Below, one piece after another: positions 47,995 to 60,224 of a stretch of DNA of 64,000 bases (position 1 is the first letter of the stretch; each line of letters starts with the position of its first letter). The notes under the pieces are model-generated. The model worked only from the letters and a program-made list of their open reading frames with translations. It ran no database searches and was not told the origin of the DNA. Origin of the DNA: Cladorrhinum sp. PSN259 (taxonomy: Eukaryota; Ascomycota; Sordariomycetes; Sordariales; Podosporaceae); assembly GCA_033725935.1 (NCBI GenBank), contig MU867062.1:558001-622000 (forward strand), written 5' to 3'. Both the position numbers and the translations under genes were made by a program.

Positions 47995-49289
47995 CTACCA
48001 ATACCCCCTCCCACTTCCCCGTCCAACTGTTCCATCAACGATTACAGGCGCCCCTTCTTCAACCAAAGCACCTTGTCCCCCATCTCCCCCTTGTCCTCTC
48101 CCATCACCACCACCGCCCTTATCCTTCTTCTTCTTCCCCCCTTCTTCACCTCCTCCTGTTGATACCGTACCCCTACTAACACCCTCCGTCAACCGGGCAA
48201 CCAACTTCTTCCCATTCACCTCCCTCTCATTCAACGCCTGCACAGTAGCAGTAGCCAAATCATGAGAAGCAAACGTCACATAGGCAGTCCCTCTAGCCCT
48301 GCCGTTATGGTTCGTGGGAACCTCAATCTTTTCGATTTCCCCATGCTGGACGCCTATTCCCGTATATTTTAGAATAATATCTGCTACGTAGGATATGGAA
48401 AGACGTTTCCGTTCGAGGTTTAGGATTACGATCTTTCGGAGGTCGAGTATTACGCTGTCTTGCGGTGGGAGTGCTTGGTATTGTTGGTAGGAACTAGAAG
48501 AGACTGCCGTGGGGGCTGTGGAAGCGGCGTAGTCGTATTCAGATGGAGCAGGCTGGTACGAAGGATAAGCGTAGTCAGTTGTTGTGGCGGTGGCGGAAGG
48601 ATCGTTCATGCTTTGGTACATGTACTCGTCGTTAGAGGTAGAAGTACCAAAATTTGATGATGCGGTGATGTTGTATCCCCATGCTGTGTTGGCGGTGGGA
48701 GGTGGACTGGTGCAGTTAGAGTAGGCTTGGTAAGCGGTGGACGAAGTGCCGGCAGCAGCATCATAAGATGGATGCGTTGAATGAGAGTAAGAGCTGCCAG
48801 TTCTGCCTTCGATGATTCTGGCTGCGTGGAAGTCTGTCTGAGGAAGCCTGACGACCGTTGGATAGTCCCTGTTCCTGTCGTCTGCTTGGATAGAGCGCAG
48901 ATGGAGGATATTGCCATTCAGGTGCTCTGACCAAGAAAACGTTAGCGTGGAAACATAACAAATGAGTTAGTAAAGAATTTACCAAAGCATTTCTCAAAAT
49001 TTTCCCGCCCTTTGACCCGAACGAGGCCAGAGGTTGGACTGTATATATCGGCATAGTCAACATCACAGACCTGGGAGGCGAACTGCTTGAGATCTTGCCA
49101 GGTCGTGCCGTGATCGAGCTGCAAGGAAAAGAGTTAGCCTAATTCCTACAGCTACCGAATACGCACAGGAATGCTTCGAATACTCGCATTGGCTACGGGA
49201 ATATAGTACAACCCCGTGACAGATCCAGGCTCGACCGTTACAGTCTTCAGGTCAGGGTTGAAGTTGGAGTTCCGTTTGCTGCGGCTCAT
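47995..49289 (-). CDS. RNA-binding protein with two RRM domains
   Basis: Three exons on the minus strand, 49289-49167, 49118-48983 and 48926-47995, give 396 residues. Introns are 48 and 56 nt. RRM1 spans about residues 25-110: the first strand is L-Y-Y-I-P-V-A-N and the RNP1-like strand is S-G-L-V-R-V-K-G-R-E. A linker rich in Ser, Tyr, Thr and Gln follows, then RRM2 at about 270-345, with I-V-I-L-N-L as RNP2 and G-T-A-Y-V-T-F-A as RNP1. The C-terminus is Gly/Lys-rich and ends in a G-R-G-S-G-R-G-Y-W tail, likely to bind RNA or be methylated. RRM1 has the look of a conserved fungal family of uncharacterised RNA-binding proteins. No specific target can be named. Confidence 0.87.
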
Positions 49290-51336
49290 TGTTATGCGAG
49301 TTGAAGAGTTAGAGCAAATGTCAACGTTGCAACAACGGAAAGCCGAATCGACAATAATATGAACGGAGGTGCCGAGCTTAGAGATCGATTCTGACACGAA
49401 ACCCAAAGTCAACTCGAATAGGACGGCTACGTGTGTCATTGTGAGCATAATTCTGGTGACATCACGGCCCCCTTTTATAGCTGGAATATGTTTGATCAAT
49501 ATACCAAGTCAGCATACTGTATATGAGGCAAGAGAACCTGCAGACGGTAATGACCGATATCCTTGCTGTCTGCTCGACTGGATTCAACATTGCTTAGGAA
49601 AAAAAGGCAGACCTTTTATATGATCTATCACATCTCATATTCATTATTTTCTCGGCCTTTCTCGACATTCAAGCATGCAGAGAGACAATTAGGGCAGGCC
49701 CCGCTCCCTTGCACAACCCTACCCCATTCCATTGCAGTCGAGAGCTGATGATACCAATCATGCTACCACGGAGGTCCTCCGAAGGGTGTGGGCCGAGAAA
49801 GCATAATCACAAGAAAGAATAGCTGTCAGCGAATGAAGGTTCAAAGCTACTGCTTATAACATTCCCCGCCCACATCCCGACTGTAATCGAGGCCAATCGA
49901 TCATGGATTGCCATCAAGTAACCGTGACGAGAACCCGGTACATGGGTTTCGGCTAGGTTTTGACAGGAGCGGCTCAGGAGAGTGACAGGGTACAGTACAA
50001 GGATGTGCCGGTACATTCGAGCACTCTTCGCGTGCCTATACCATGGTGCTTGCTGCGAGGTCAAGCAGGTCTCGAGCACTGCAAATAGCACTTCTGCGGG
50101 GAGGGAGCTGAACCTGTAAGGGCCAGAGAATAAGGTGTGATCTATGGTCCCTTCCGCTGAGCACCCCCAATCCCCCCTGTGAGCTTTCTTTCTCACACAA
50201 CCTCTCTGACCCACGCTCTCACGGAAGTGAAGCAAACAGCCCCGGGGTGGAAGGCCTCACCGCCAAGCCCATGATCATACGTAGCCGATCAAGACTGATA
50301 TTTCACGCGATGATGTTTGCTAATGGGTGTGGCGTACGCCACCAGAGCTCTGTGCCATGGAAATAACTGTCCTCTTCGGTGACGGTTTCTGTGACTTAAA
50401 TATCTAGTCGCCATATTGAGGCTGAAGTAGAGTCCATGGTGAAGCTTTGATGGACGAATCAAGTCCGTATCAAAACGTACAGTCATTAGGGCGTCAGAAT
50501 TCGCCACCTGATACCGGTGAAAATAGTAATAATCGAGGGTAACATCGTGGCAGAAACGCTCAGTTAGTCACAAATTTCTGAGCAAACATTCTCTCCTGAA
50601 GAAGAAAACAAACATGAAAACTGTTCTCGAGGTCCCCAACTGCACGCGCCAATAGTGCGGATAAATCCAGGTCCTGCACTTTTCTGCAGTAAAAGAAGAT
50701 CGTCATACTACGTCTATACAATTTCTTTGAGAGACTAGCATGCAGTCCACAGTGACCATTGACATGCGTAGTGTGAAGTTGATAGCCCTAGACCTGAGCT
50801 TACAGGCCAACAGCTGCATAGTTGTCACTCCCGCCCTCGATGTGATAGATCTGGGGATTTTTGCCCGGTGGATATACTAAGTATCAGTCAAGCATTCGTA
50901 CAAGAGCTTCCGGATTGGCCCAGGCTTGCAGTCGTGGTGTTGTCGCAAGCGAACCGCAAATCCATTGATGAGTTGTTGCTTTTGTGTGCCAGCCTCGAGC
51001 CAGCTTCCCCGCTAACACTCGCCAAGTTCCTTGGTGCGGTACTAGCACCCAGGTACTCGGGTCGTTAGAGCTAAATATGCAATCTCATCGTGGCCACGAC
51101 AATACAATGGATTATGGCCAGGTTCTGTGGTGGGGCATGGAAAGCATTCCTCGAATCCGGACTATGTCCCGGCTCAAATACTGGGCCTAGCGGGGTATGG
51201 TATGATAGTGGCCGGAGTATGGTGAAATAAATGTATGGGTGGCGAGTGAAAGTAATGGAGGGTGTGGTGACCCTTCGCCGCTCTACGTTGACCCAATGGC
51301 CATGGTCATGACTTGCATGAGAGCATAACATTCGAT
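49290..51336. other. Intergenic, no gene seen
   Basis: A 2-kb spacer between two minus-strand genes. Frames are short, several lack an ATG, and none resembles a protein family. Confidence 0.5.
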
Positions 51337-53057
51337 CTATCGCTTGTGAACAAATGTATCTTCAAGTTCGCTGAAGTCCTCGTCCCCGTTCTCGTGAACG
51401 GCATCGGGCGCGTTTGAAGGAGCCTCAGCTGCGGGGACAAGCTCGAGAGGCGATTCTTCCCGCGATTCTTCCGCAAAGCCAGGTTCCAAATCCTCTTGAT
51501 CGCCCCACGGAGGCGGCACTTGGTCCGACTCTGCGAGACAGGCAAGTACAAAATTATGGTTGTCAGAGAAGAAGAGTGACGGTGTCGTGCACACGTCAAG
51601 GCCGAGCCATGAAATACGATGTCTACTGCTCGTCGTCTTGCGTTCGGGCAAGTGCTGGCCGAAGTCGACAGATGTAGGACCTTCTGAAAGAGGATCCCAC
51701 ACAAAAACAAGGGCATTGTATTGGTCTCCCTCGCATTTGATGAGCAGGGTTTCGGGGACGTTGGGGTGCCATGATAGGCTAGTAACGTTCCCGTGGAAAA
51801 GTAGAACTGCACGAAGCTCTGCGGCGTGCAAGTCCCAGATCCAGATTGTGCCAGGAGAGTCATCCAGCCGTGTAGCCACGAGTGCTGACGAGGGATCAAA
51901 CGATACGGCAGTACAGCCCGACACAGGCTCTGAGTTGTCCTGCAGGCGAGGCGCCGGGGAGATAACTTGGGTGGTCCGTAGAAAGGCGTGCATCGCGGGA
52001 CCAGTCTGTGATGTGCCGATCTGCTCCTGCCAGACCTATCCGGACGCAGTTAGCCTACTGATGCAGCAGGGAGCCCACCAGTCACATTATTCCTAGACTC
52101 ACCTGGAGGGTCTCAGAAGACACAAGAGTCTTCGGATGGCGTAACCGCATTGTCTCGGTGACAGCAGACGTCATGCTAATGATGCACACCGACCTGCTGG
52201 AGTCACCAATGGCAAGACGTTTTGCGTCGGGAGAGAACTGCAGGGCCTTGACGCCTGCGCCGAGTGCAAAGTCCCTGTCTTCGACTGAAGGGTTGGCGGG
52301 ACCAGACCATGTTTTGAACAGATGCCCATCTGATGTGTAAAACACGACCGTGTGCCCATGAGCAGCCGAGTCCCAGACGACCAACCAGCGCCCGTCTGGG
52401 CTCCATACCAGCCCCTGGGCATCGACTGTTTCTGAGGCCCACGACCGCTGCAGCTTCCTCGTTGGGAAAGAGTGTATGCTTATCATGTCCTTGCCCGAAA
52501 CCCTCGTTAGCAGGGCTAGATGCTGTGTCTGCGGCCTAAAGGAGAAGCATCTGTATGCAGAGGAGGGCGAGAACACCTTGGGGCTCGCAATTTCGACAGC
52601 CTTGGATGATTTGAGATCGAAGACTGCGAACTTGAGGCCAAATGATGAGATGATGCAGACTTCAGAGTCCGAGGCGCCGAAGCCAACATGAGCAGGCTTC
52701 GTGCCGGGGACCATAGCATGTCGGATAGTTGCATGAAAAGTGCTGTCCGAAGCAGACCAGACCCGAACCTGGTCGGGGCCGGCAACAAGAAGGAGCCGTG
52801 ACGAGGGTGACCACTGGAAGCTGATGACAGGTCCCACAAAGTCTGGAGGTAACTTGATCACATTGACGAGCTCCAGGCTACGAAGGGCTCGAATATTGAT
52901 GACTGATAGCGATGAGAGGACTGCGATATGTTGCCCATCTGGGCTTGGAAGCGACTGTGGTGAGGCTGTGGGCAAAGGTTACTAATTCTTGCTCATGTTG
53001 TATCTAGCAGTAACAAGAAGAAACAAACTCACATCGGAGGCTTCGTGAGAACTGCAT
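51337..53057 (-). CDS. WD-repeat protein WDR8/WRAP73
   Basis: Three exons on the minus strand, 53057-53033, 52965-52103 and 52035-51337, give 528 residues. The introns are both 67 nt. The start M-Q-F-S-R-S-L-R and the following blade with P-S-P-D-G-Q-H-I-A-V-L match the WRAP73 family. WD-like blades include S-F-Q-W-S-P-S-S, L-V-W-S-P-D-G-R-W-L-V-V-W-D, L-Q-F-S-P-D-A-K-R-L-A-I-G and S-F-D-P-S-S-A-L-V-A-T-R-x-D-D, the last a family mark. In S. pombe, Wdr8 binds Msd1 and kinesin-14 to anchor microtubule minus ends at the spindle pole; in animals it acts at centrosomes. The acidic C-terminal tail of about 65 residues is an extension. Confidence 0.88.
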
Positions 53058-54088
53058 TTTCTTGGTATTAACTCAACCAAACAAGATATTGTGAGACGTG
53101 GGCAGGCTAAAGGAGCCAGAAATGATCCAAGAGATCCCTTTGCAGTTACTGAATCTGGTGTCTCGTCAGTCCTGTCCTGCACCTTCCCCCTCGCTCCAAG
53201 TCTTTTTCTCTGCAGCCTGGCCCCATATGCACTTGGTCAGCATCGACAGGTACTCAAACTCTAACTCCAAAACAGGGAAAGGCGGAAAGCAAAAGAAGCA
53301 AACATGTATGCACTTAGTGCAGCAGATAAGACAGACAGGCACACGGACAGGCAGGTACCAAGGCAAGCAAGCAGTTCGCATCTTTCCACGATCACTTTTC
53401 GTGACGAGTCTTTTAGGGAGCCTCGTCAATCCCTGATTTTTCACATACCTTGTGGGAAAGCAATTATTTCCTTAATCTGCAAGGTAGCTCCCAATTTTGA
53501 CGATGCCGATGGATAGTTTGTTGACAATGATTATGTTGACATTTGCATGGTTGTTGCCCGGGCACCAATGAAGATGGATAAAAACTGCCCAAGGACGGCG
53601 GGATGGGACCAGTGAATGCGCCAAGCCCAAAGCTCGAGCCCCCAGTTCTCCCAAGCTTGGCGCCGACGTCCGAACCCGCCGGTCGGGGGCGACTCCCGCT
53701 CAATGCCGGCGATTGCCACTTCTGGGCTAGATGTCACTGAACAAGGAATTACCCCTCCATCCACCCATCACCACTTCTTATTTCTATCGCGGGGTGAGTT
53801 GGTCCTGACTAACAAACAATCCGGATTTTGTACGAGGTAGCGAGACGATTCTATTATCACAATTTGCCCTGTCTGGTGATGACTGATAGCAATAGTTTTC
53901 GTGGAAATTTGAAATGCGTTGGCTAGATATCTCTCCATCCTGATGTCACCCGTCTCCGCGGAACTCTGATTGCTCAAAACCGCCCATGCCCCGCCACCAC
54001 CACCATCACAACAACCAGTTGAATATTTATTACCTCCACTCGCTAAACCACGCAAACAATTGACTCCAGATTCCTTTCTTCTCCTACT
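53058..54088. other. Divergent promoter region of WDR8 and MOCS1
   Basis: The flanking genes are transcribed apart from this 1-kb stretch. No gene is seen. Confidence 0.55.
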
Positions 54089-55486
54089 ATGACAGTGGCT
54101 ACTCGTCGCCTATCTCATCACCTGCAACACGGCAGGCTGCAGGTGATAAGGACGAATAGGATCGCTGTGCTCTCCCAGTCGAGACGTGTTGCTTCGACTT
54201 CATCACCCGCCCAGCAGGTTGTTTCACACTCGTACCAGGATTCGAGCCCACAGATTCGGCTCGAGCCTGTGCGTCCCGTCGCCACCCGTTCCAGTCAGCT
54301 CCCGGAAGATGAGCATCCTGGACGACCACCATCCCGAAAGGATCTCATTCGAGAGGCCCGGCCATTCTCAGACTTCTTAACCGACAACTTCCAACGTCAG
54401 CATGATTACCTCAGGATATCAGTAACGGAGCGCTGCAATCTACGATGCCTATACTGCATGCCTGAGGAAGGGGTGCCGCTTTCGCCCCAGAAAGAACTCC
54501 TCACCACGCCTGAGATTGTCATGCTCTCATCCCTCTTTGTCTCGCAGGGTGTAACCAAGATTCGACTCACAGGCGGCGAGCCCACTGTCAGGCGGGATAT
54601 CGTTCCTCTCATGCAGCAGATTGGGGCACTGCGAGCACATGGTCTCCGAGAACTTTGCCTGACCACTAATGGACTGTCTCTACACCGCAAGCTCGAAGCG
54701 ATGGTCGAGGCTGGCTTGACGGGCATCAACCTTTCGCTTGACACCCTTGACCCGTGGCAATTTCAGTTGATGACGCGGCGGGCAGGGTTCTCGGCGGTCC
54801 AGAAGACCATAGACCGCATCTTGGAGCTGAACCGCGCGAGCGCGGGCATCAAGTTCAAGATCAACTGTGTGGTCATGCGCGGACTCAACGACCGGGAGAT
54901 ACTTCCATTCGTGGAACTGACGCGGGAGAAGGACATTGAAGTGCGGTTCATCGAGTACATGCCCTTTGATGGCAACAAGTGGAGCAAGGGCAAGATGTTC
55001 AGCTACCAGGAGATGCTGGACCTGATACGCTCACAATACCCCGACGTCGAGAGGAGGGTGGGTCACAAGAACGACACAAGCAAGACTTACCAGGTCCCCG
55101 GATTCGTTGGCAAGCTTGGATTTGTCACGAGCATGACCCACAACTTCTGTGGGACGTGTAACAGACTTCGGGTTACAAGTGATGGGAACTTGAAGGTGTG
55201 CCTCTTTGGGAATGCCGAGGTGTCGGTGAGAGACATCTTGCGCAAAGTGAACCAGGGAAAGCCAATCGACGAGGAGGCGTTCGAAGTGCTGAAGAAAGCT
55301 GCCATAGACAGCAGCAATCAAGTTCTGTCGCCATCCGGCCACCCGCCACCACCACTACTAGCATCGAATCAGGAAGAATTACTCAACGTGATTGGCATAG
55401 CTGTCAAGGGCAAGAAGGCGAAACACGCTGGTATCGGAGAGCTGGAGCACATGAAAAACCGGCCCATGATATTGATCGGTGGGTGA
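54089..55486 (+). CDS. MOCS1A: GTP 3',8-cyclase (MoaA/MOCS1A), first step of molybdenum cofactor
   Basis: One exon gives 465 residues. This radical-SAM enzyme turns GTP into 3',8-cyclo-7,8-dihydro-GTP, the first step to cyclic pyranopterin and molybdenum cofactor, needed by nitrate reductase, xanthine dehydrogenase and sulfite oxidase. The N-terminus is rich in Arg and Ser, as in a mitochondrial import signal. The SAM cluster is C-x3-C-x2-C at Cys116, 120 and 123. The second, GTP-binding cluster is C-x2-C-x13-C at Cys354, 357 and 371. The last residues are I-L-I-G-G: the terminal double glycine is essential for activity in this family. Those Gly codons coincide with a splice donor, GTGGGT at 55479, that would fuse this protein to the MoaC domain downstream and remove the two glycines. 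Confidence 0.95.
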   Translation: MTVATRRLSHHLQHGRLQVIRTNRIAVLSQSRRVASTSSPAQQVVSHSYQDSSPQIRLEPVRPVATRSSQLPEDEHPGRPPSRKDLIREARPFSDFLTDNFQRQHDYLRISVTERCNLRCLYCMPEEGVPLSPQKELLTTPEIVMLSSLFVSQGVTKIRLTGGEPTVRRDIVPLMQQIGALRAHGLRELCLTTNGLSLHRKLEAMVEAGLTGINLSLDTLDPWQFQLMTRRAGFSAVQKTIDRILELNRASAGIKFKINCVVMRGLNDREILPFVELTREKDIEVRFIEYMPFDGNKWSKGKMFSYQEMLDLIRSQYPDVERRVGHKNDTSKTYQVPGFVGKLGFVTSMTHNFCGTCNRLRVTSDGNLKVCLFGNAEVSVRDILRKVNQGKPIDEEAFEVLKKAAIDSSNQVLSPSGHPPPPLLASNQEELLNVIGIAVKGKKAKHAGIGELEHMKNRPMILIGG

Positions 55487-55777
55487 TGGTTTCTTCATCT
55501 TTGTTTGGTCGTTTTTGCATAGTAAGGAGTTTGTATGTGGGAGCGTGTATAGTTATATGAACTTGCTGATGGGAAGCGTTCTGGATATATATGGGTATTT
55601 TAGCTAAGTAGTAGTATGTAGATCCTTCAACCGCATCGCCATTTCATGGCCGCCTGGCCTCGTCCTCACTATCATCATCGTTCACTCCACGTAGCGTCCC
55701 GACATATCTTCTCAACAGCCATTACAATGGTCACAACCATGCTCGGTTCTTCTCAACGACATCATGTCTTTTTTCAG
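55479..55777 (+). promoter_or_regulatory. Optional 299-nt intron deciding MOCS1A versus A-B fusion
   Basis: The donor GTGGGT begins inside the Gly-Gly codons of MOCS1A and the acceptor, after a T-rich run, is CAG at 55775-55777. Removing it joins ATC-G to AT-GAG and gives I-L-I-D-E-P-K-L-T-H-V-S, in frame, with no stop before the MoaC domain. Retaining it gives the Gly-Gly end and a stop. At 299 nt it is the longest intron in the window, and its length is not a multiple of three. Confidence 0.75.
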
Positions 55778-56283
55778 ATGAGCCAAAGTTGACCCATGTC
55801 TCTTCCACGGGAGCAGCACACATGGTTTCCATCTCTGACAAGACTCCTACCAAACGACTCGCCACCGCCAGGTGCACAGTCCGCTTCTCTTCCCCACTGC
55901 CCCTGACCCTCATCCGCGAGAACCAGATCAAGAAGGGCGACGTCCTGGGAGTTGCGAGGATAGCAGGTATCATGGCCGCCAAGCGCACACCAGATCTCAT
56001 CCCGTTATGTCATCCCATTGCTCTGAGTCACGCCGAGGTCGAATTGAATCCTGCCGGAGAGACTGAGATTGAGATTTCGGCAACAGTGTCCTGCGACGGC
56101 AAGACGGGAGTGGAGATGGAGGCACTGACGGCCGCATCGGCGGCGGCGTTGACAGTGTATGATATGTGCAAGGCAGTGGATAAGGGTATGGTAGTCGAGG
56201 GACTGAGGGTTGTATTAAAGGAAGGTGGAAGAAGTGGACGTTGGGAGGAGGGAGTGTCAACAAGTGGCAAGAATGAGGAATAA
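55778..56283 (+). CDS. MOCS1B: Cyclic pyranopterin monophosphate synthase domain (MoaC/MOCS1B)
   Basis: The 3' exon encodes about 168 residues. It converts the product of MOCS1A to cyclic pyranopterin monophosphate. The sequence has L-T-H-V-S at the start, K-K-G-D-V-L-G-V-A-R-I-A-G-I-M-A-A-K-R-T-P-D-L-I-P-L as the core signature in two overlapping blocks, L-C-H-P-I, and D-M-C-K-A-V-D-K-G-M, all family hallmarks. Translated alone, the first ATG would be at 55822, which would drop the conserved L-T-H segment. This part is therefore probably made only as an A-B fusion of 631 residues (54089-55478 joined to 55778-56283). Aspergillus cnxABC is likewise a single gene with both domains. Confidence 0.93.
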
Positions 56284-59200
56284 TAATGTAATTGCTGTTG
56301 TGATATTTGTATGGTTACATGTTGCACGCATGTATTGTCTCTGCAGGCGGTTGTTGATCTCACGAAAAAGGGGTCAGGGGCCAAGACACAAACAGTCGTT
56401 TGTACATCATCTACATCGAACTGCAACAGAATCATATAGAATCATTTCCTCCCACCACCATCCGCTTCATCCCACATTTCAACATTACCCGAATAACACC
56501 GAACTCCTTCTTCCTTCTTACTCAATCCCGTCCCGGTGCCGTGCCGTGTTCCTGTCCGGCATCCGGACTTGATTTTGCCTCCCCCGCGCCCCCCACCGAG
56601 AAGATGCAAGGTAAAGCGGAGATCGCCGATCCAAAACATCCAGACCTCCTGTTCTCCTCATGCAAGTCAATTTAAAGTGCTTGAGAAGTCCGCATCCGAC
56701 AATTGTGCTTGAATGCCCAGAATTACCTATGTATGCAATAACCAAAATCAACACCAAATCATCCTTAAAGAGGCTTAGCAGAGTTGTTGACATGACGTAA
56801 AAAAAACCATACGAAGAGCAAGGGAGTGAGCGTGGCCAGACCCAGACCGGGGACGAGACCGACGGCAAGCGCCTCATCTAAATTCCACTTCCTCGTGTCC
56901 TTTGACAGTCATCAAGCCGCTACAGCTTGCGCTTATGAGAGCTCTCCGCAGTTAACCGCCACTGGCACCGCAAAGCCTTCGTGCCTTCTTGCTTTGGCTT
57001 CGGTGAGCCTTTCAGTTATGCCTCGCAGAAAGAAAAAGAAACAAATCAGGGAGGGGCAAAACGGCTACGTAGTGGAGCGTAAACGGTCCTCGGCATTTTG
57101 CTGTCTCCTCAAGTCCAATGAATCCACCGTCACCACTGACGAACTGTGCGAACCTCACTTCCACTTTGCTTCGTCATGCTCTGCAGCAGATCCTCCAGAT
57201 CCTCCAGGATCCCAGACGATCAATGATAAGATATCGACTTTCACATCCGGGCCATCCTGCAATAAAGCCAACCTGAACCTTTGTATCCCCATAAGCAATA
57301 CATGAACGCAGTAAGCTGGCGAGGCTGGCAAAGAAACCCGGGGAAATCTTGCCCCCTCACCCGGGCCGTCGGTCGCCCCCAATTTCTTGTCTGTACACTA
57401 CTCCTTACCATCCAAGGAGAGAATGTCTGTCCGAGCTCGGCCCTTTTTCACCCAAGGGATCATCAAACCAATCACGATGCAGCGATAACCTTTTTCTTCT
57501 CGCAGCCAATCAACTACAAGTTAATTTTGACAATGGCACGCAGCGTGGTGCCAGGCTTTAGTACCAAGGGTACAGTGTAACACGCCAAGCTGAAGGGCAA
57601 CACTGTCATACACTGTGAGCCGTCTCTTTGTCAATCACAAACTCTAGTAAAGCAATTCAAATAGAGAGGTCTCCACATCGAATGCAGTCATGAAGAACAA
57701 TTCATGATAACTGCCTGACCATCATGAAATGCAGTACTTCCTTCCTTCCGTGCCTTCCTTCCCGTTTCTTCCAAGGACAGAAGTTACTTGTATCGGCTCC
57801 ATAAATCGATAGGATAACGGCGGCTCCCGCGGCACGTCACTTTTTTGGTCTTCCCGTCTTCCAAGATGCATGAAATCGAAGTAAGGCCCAAATGAGTTCC
57901 CACACTGTGTTGCACCGTTTCTCCAAACTATCATCCGCGGTACCGATCGCTGGAAACATTTCCCAAAATTCAAATACGGATGGGACAGTTCTCCCATTGC
58001 CGTTCGTCGTCGGATGTAACATTGTCTCAACATATATGTCTTAAATATGCATCAAAATTGTAATATTGAGAATTCGTGTATATGCATACATCTTCTGTCA
58101 ACCTCGGTCATCTGCAATTAACGCAGTAGTATGTAGATATTCCTATCAGAAGCCAGTTTCCCTCTCTCTCAATGTCATTCCCGAACGTGTGTACCAGCTC
58201 ATTTGCTATACACTGAAATTACCTCCCTCCTCTGGGATTGAGAAACTGAAACGCAGACACGCCATTCAGAAAGCAAGAAACAGTGAAGCAAACAGAAACA
58301 CTAGGTACAAAGAGAGCAGCTCATTTTGTGGAACTGTCCTTGTTATGTTCATTCAAGCATTGTCAAAACTCCAGCATATCTCGAGTATTGGCTTTGCTTA
58401 TGCACGGCTATTAGTGGCTTCTTAGTGGCGGTTATGGTGATTACTATTACTGTTTCTATTTACTAGGATTATGAGCGCCGATTCGGGGAGCTGGGATGAA
58501 GGATCGGGATATAGGCTAAGGGGATGGGACCGAGAATTTCGGTGGCTGAGCGGAGAGGCTGTCAGGAAAATGTAGAGGTTCGAGTAATACTATGTCTATT
58601 AGATAATGAATGTACCGTGAAACGGTTGATGATGATGGTGTTGTTGATGCAGGTTGCAGGACCCTTGTCTTTCCCGAACTGACGCTAACGGCGAAAAGCT
58701 TCCCCGCTGCCGAGGTGTCGTCCAAGACGCCCCTACACATGCATATCCCGTTTAATGCAACCAGCGGCCACTAATAGCAAATTGGCTATTTCCACAGCCT
58801 GTCCGAAGTAATCCAACTGCCCGAACAGACTTAGAACGGGACGGTGACCCCCATCAAACGCAGCAGCCTCCCCCACCATTCTCTTGCACATGTGGCAGCG
58901 CTGAAAGTCAATTCCCAGACCGACTCTGTGAGGGTCCAATTCTGTCGTAAATCTTTCTTCGGGACTGCATTTCAAAGCGTGGGAGCGTGGGAGAGTGGGA
59001 GGGTGAAGTTGTATCGCTTCATCGCTTCGAGTCAGTTCCCACGCGCTAACCTTGTAACCGAGAGAGGGTCTCGACTTTCCCTCGACCGTTGGGCCGAGAA
59101 GGGTCAGGGTCTATGGGTTCATTACGGAATACCGCGTATGGAAACCGTGGGCACCGCGGGTGGTTGAGTAACTACGCACGTACGACCGCCTGGTCACCCC

Positions 59201-60224
59201 AAGAGGTTACCCAGGCCAGTACTTTGAGCTTCCTGGGCTCGGAGCAAAGCTTCCAATCTTTCCTAATTCTGTCGCTTGCCGCCAAATGTCATTTCAGGTG
59301 TCAATGTCAATTAAACTCGGTGCGAAAAGAGCAACCTGGAATTGCAAACGTTACACGTGCTACTCTGAAGAAATGGGAAGAGAAACGGCCAAGCCTACTC
59401 CAGCGGAGAAGGCAGAAGAGCACTTGCCGTTCTTGTTCATGGTCTTGGAAAACGGCAGGGGACTGGCAGGGCTCCCTCGAGCGGATGTGCCTTCCTTCCG
59501 CCAGTACAAGAATGAAGGTCGGCTCCACCGCTCTTTTCCCATCTCCCAGAACCCCAAGAGATCTGGGTGGTTACCCACAGAGCGTCCGTGGATTGCTGTA
59601 AATGGACTGGATTGGACCCTTGCCATCATCCACCACCGTCCCGACGTCCCCTCCCTCCACATCTCCCAGCGGCCGATGCGCCTATCCGAGAAAGAGAGAT
59701 AATAATAAGTAGAAACAAAGGAGCCTCCCCTACCTCGTACCTTTAAACTTCACCAACTCTCTTCCCACCAAGACAAGGCTTTCATTAATCCTTTTCCCCG
59801 GACCTTCCCGTTCGTGTTCTTTTGGATTGGAATTGTTCGGCGGCTGAGGCACCAAGCTCTCTCCCACCTCCACCCGCCGCTAATTGCCGACTGCATCACC
59901 CATTCGCCTCCCGTCCGATTTCATACATTAGCAGCAAGGGGGATTCGACACTCTCACTCAGCTAACATCATACTTTGGCATTGCCAAATTTCCGGGGAAG
60001 TGGCGGTCATTATCACCACTCCGATCGATAACCTTTTATACCTTACTACACGACCCGCTTCACCAGCCCACGCACACACCACCTTCCACCCACGCGATTC
60101 TCCTTGACTTTGACCCCCACAGCCGCGTTGCTCGACCGCATCATTGCATCTAGTGAGACCGGCACCTCATCGCACTACTACCACCATTCTCATTCGCCTC
60201 ACGATAGTAAATTCACATTTCATC
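56284..60224. other. Long gene-poor stretch
   Basis: A 3.9-kb spacer with no supported gene. Plus-strand frames at 56826-57305, 59089-59601 and 59286-59702 are 138-170 codons long but have low-complexity, family-less translations, and the last two overlap each other. The final 500 bases before 60225 are CT-rich and read like promoter plus leader of the FYVE gene, with at least one upstream frame at 59814-60107. Confidence 0.45.

Noticed and set aside
56826..57305. A 159-codon plus-strand frame
   Set aside because: Low-complexity Ser/Ala-rich translation, no ATG-supported start and no domain; kept only as a note in the spacer entry.
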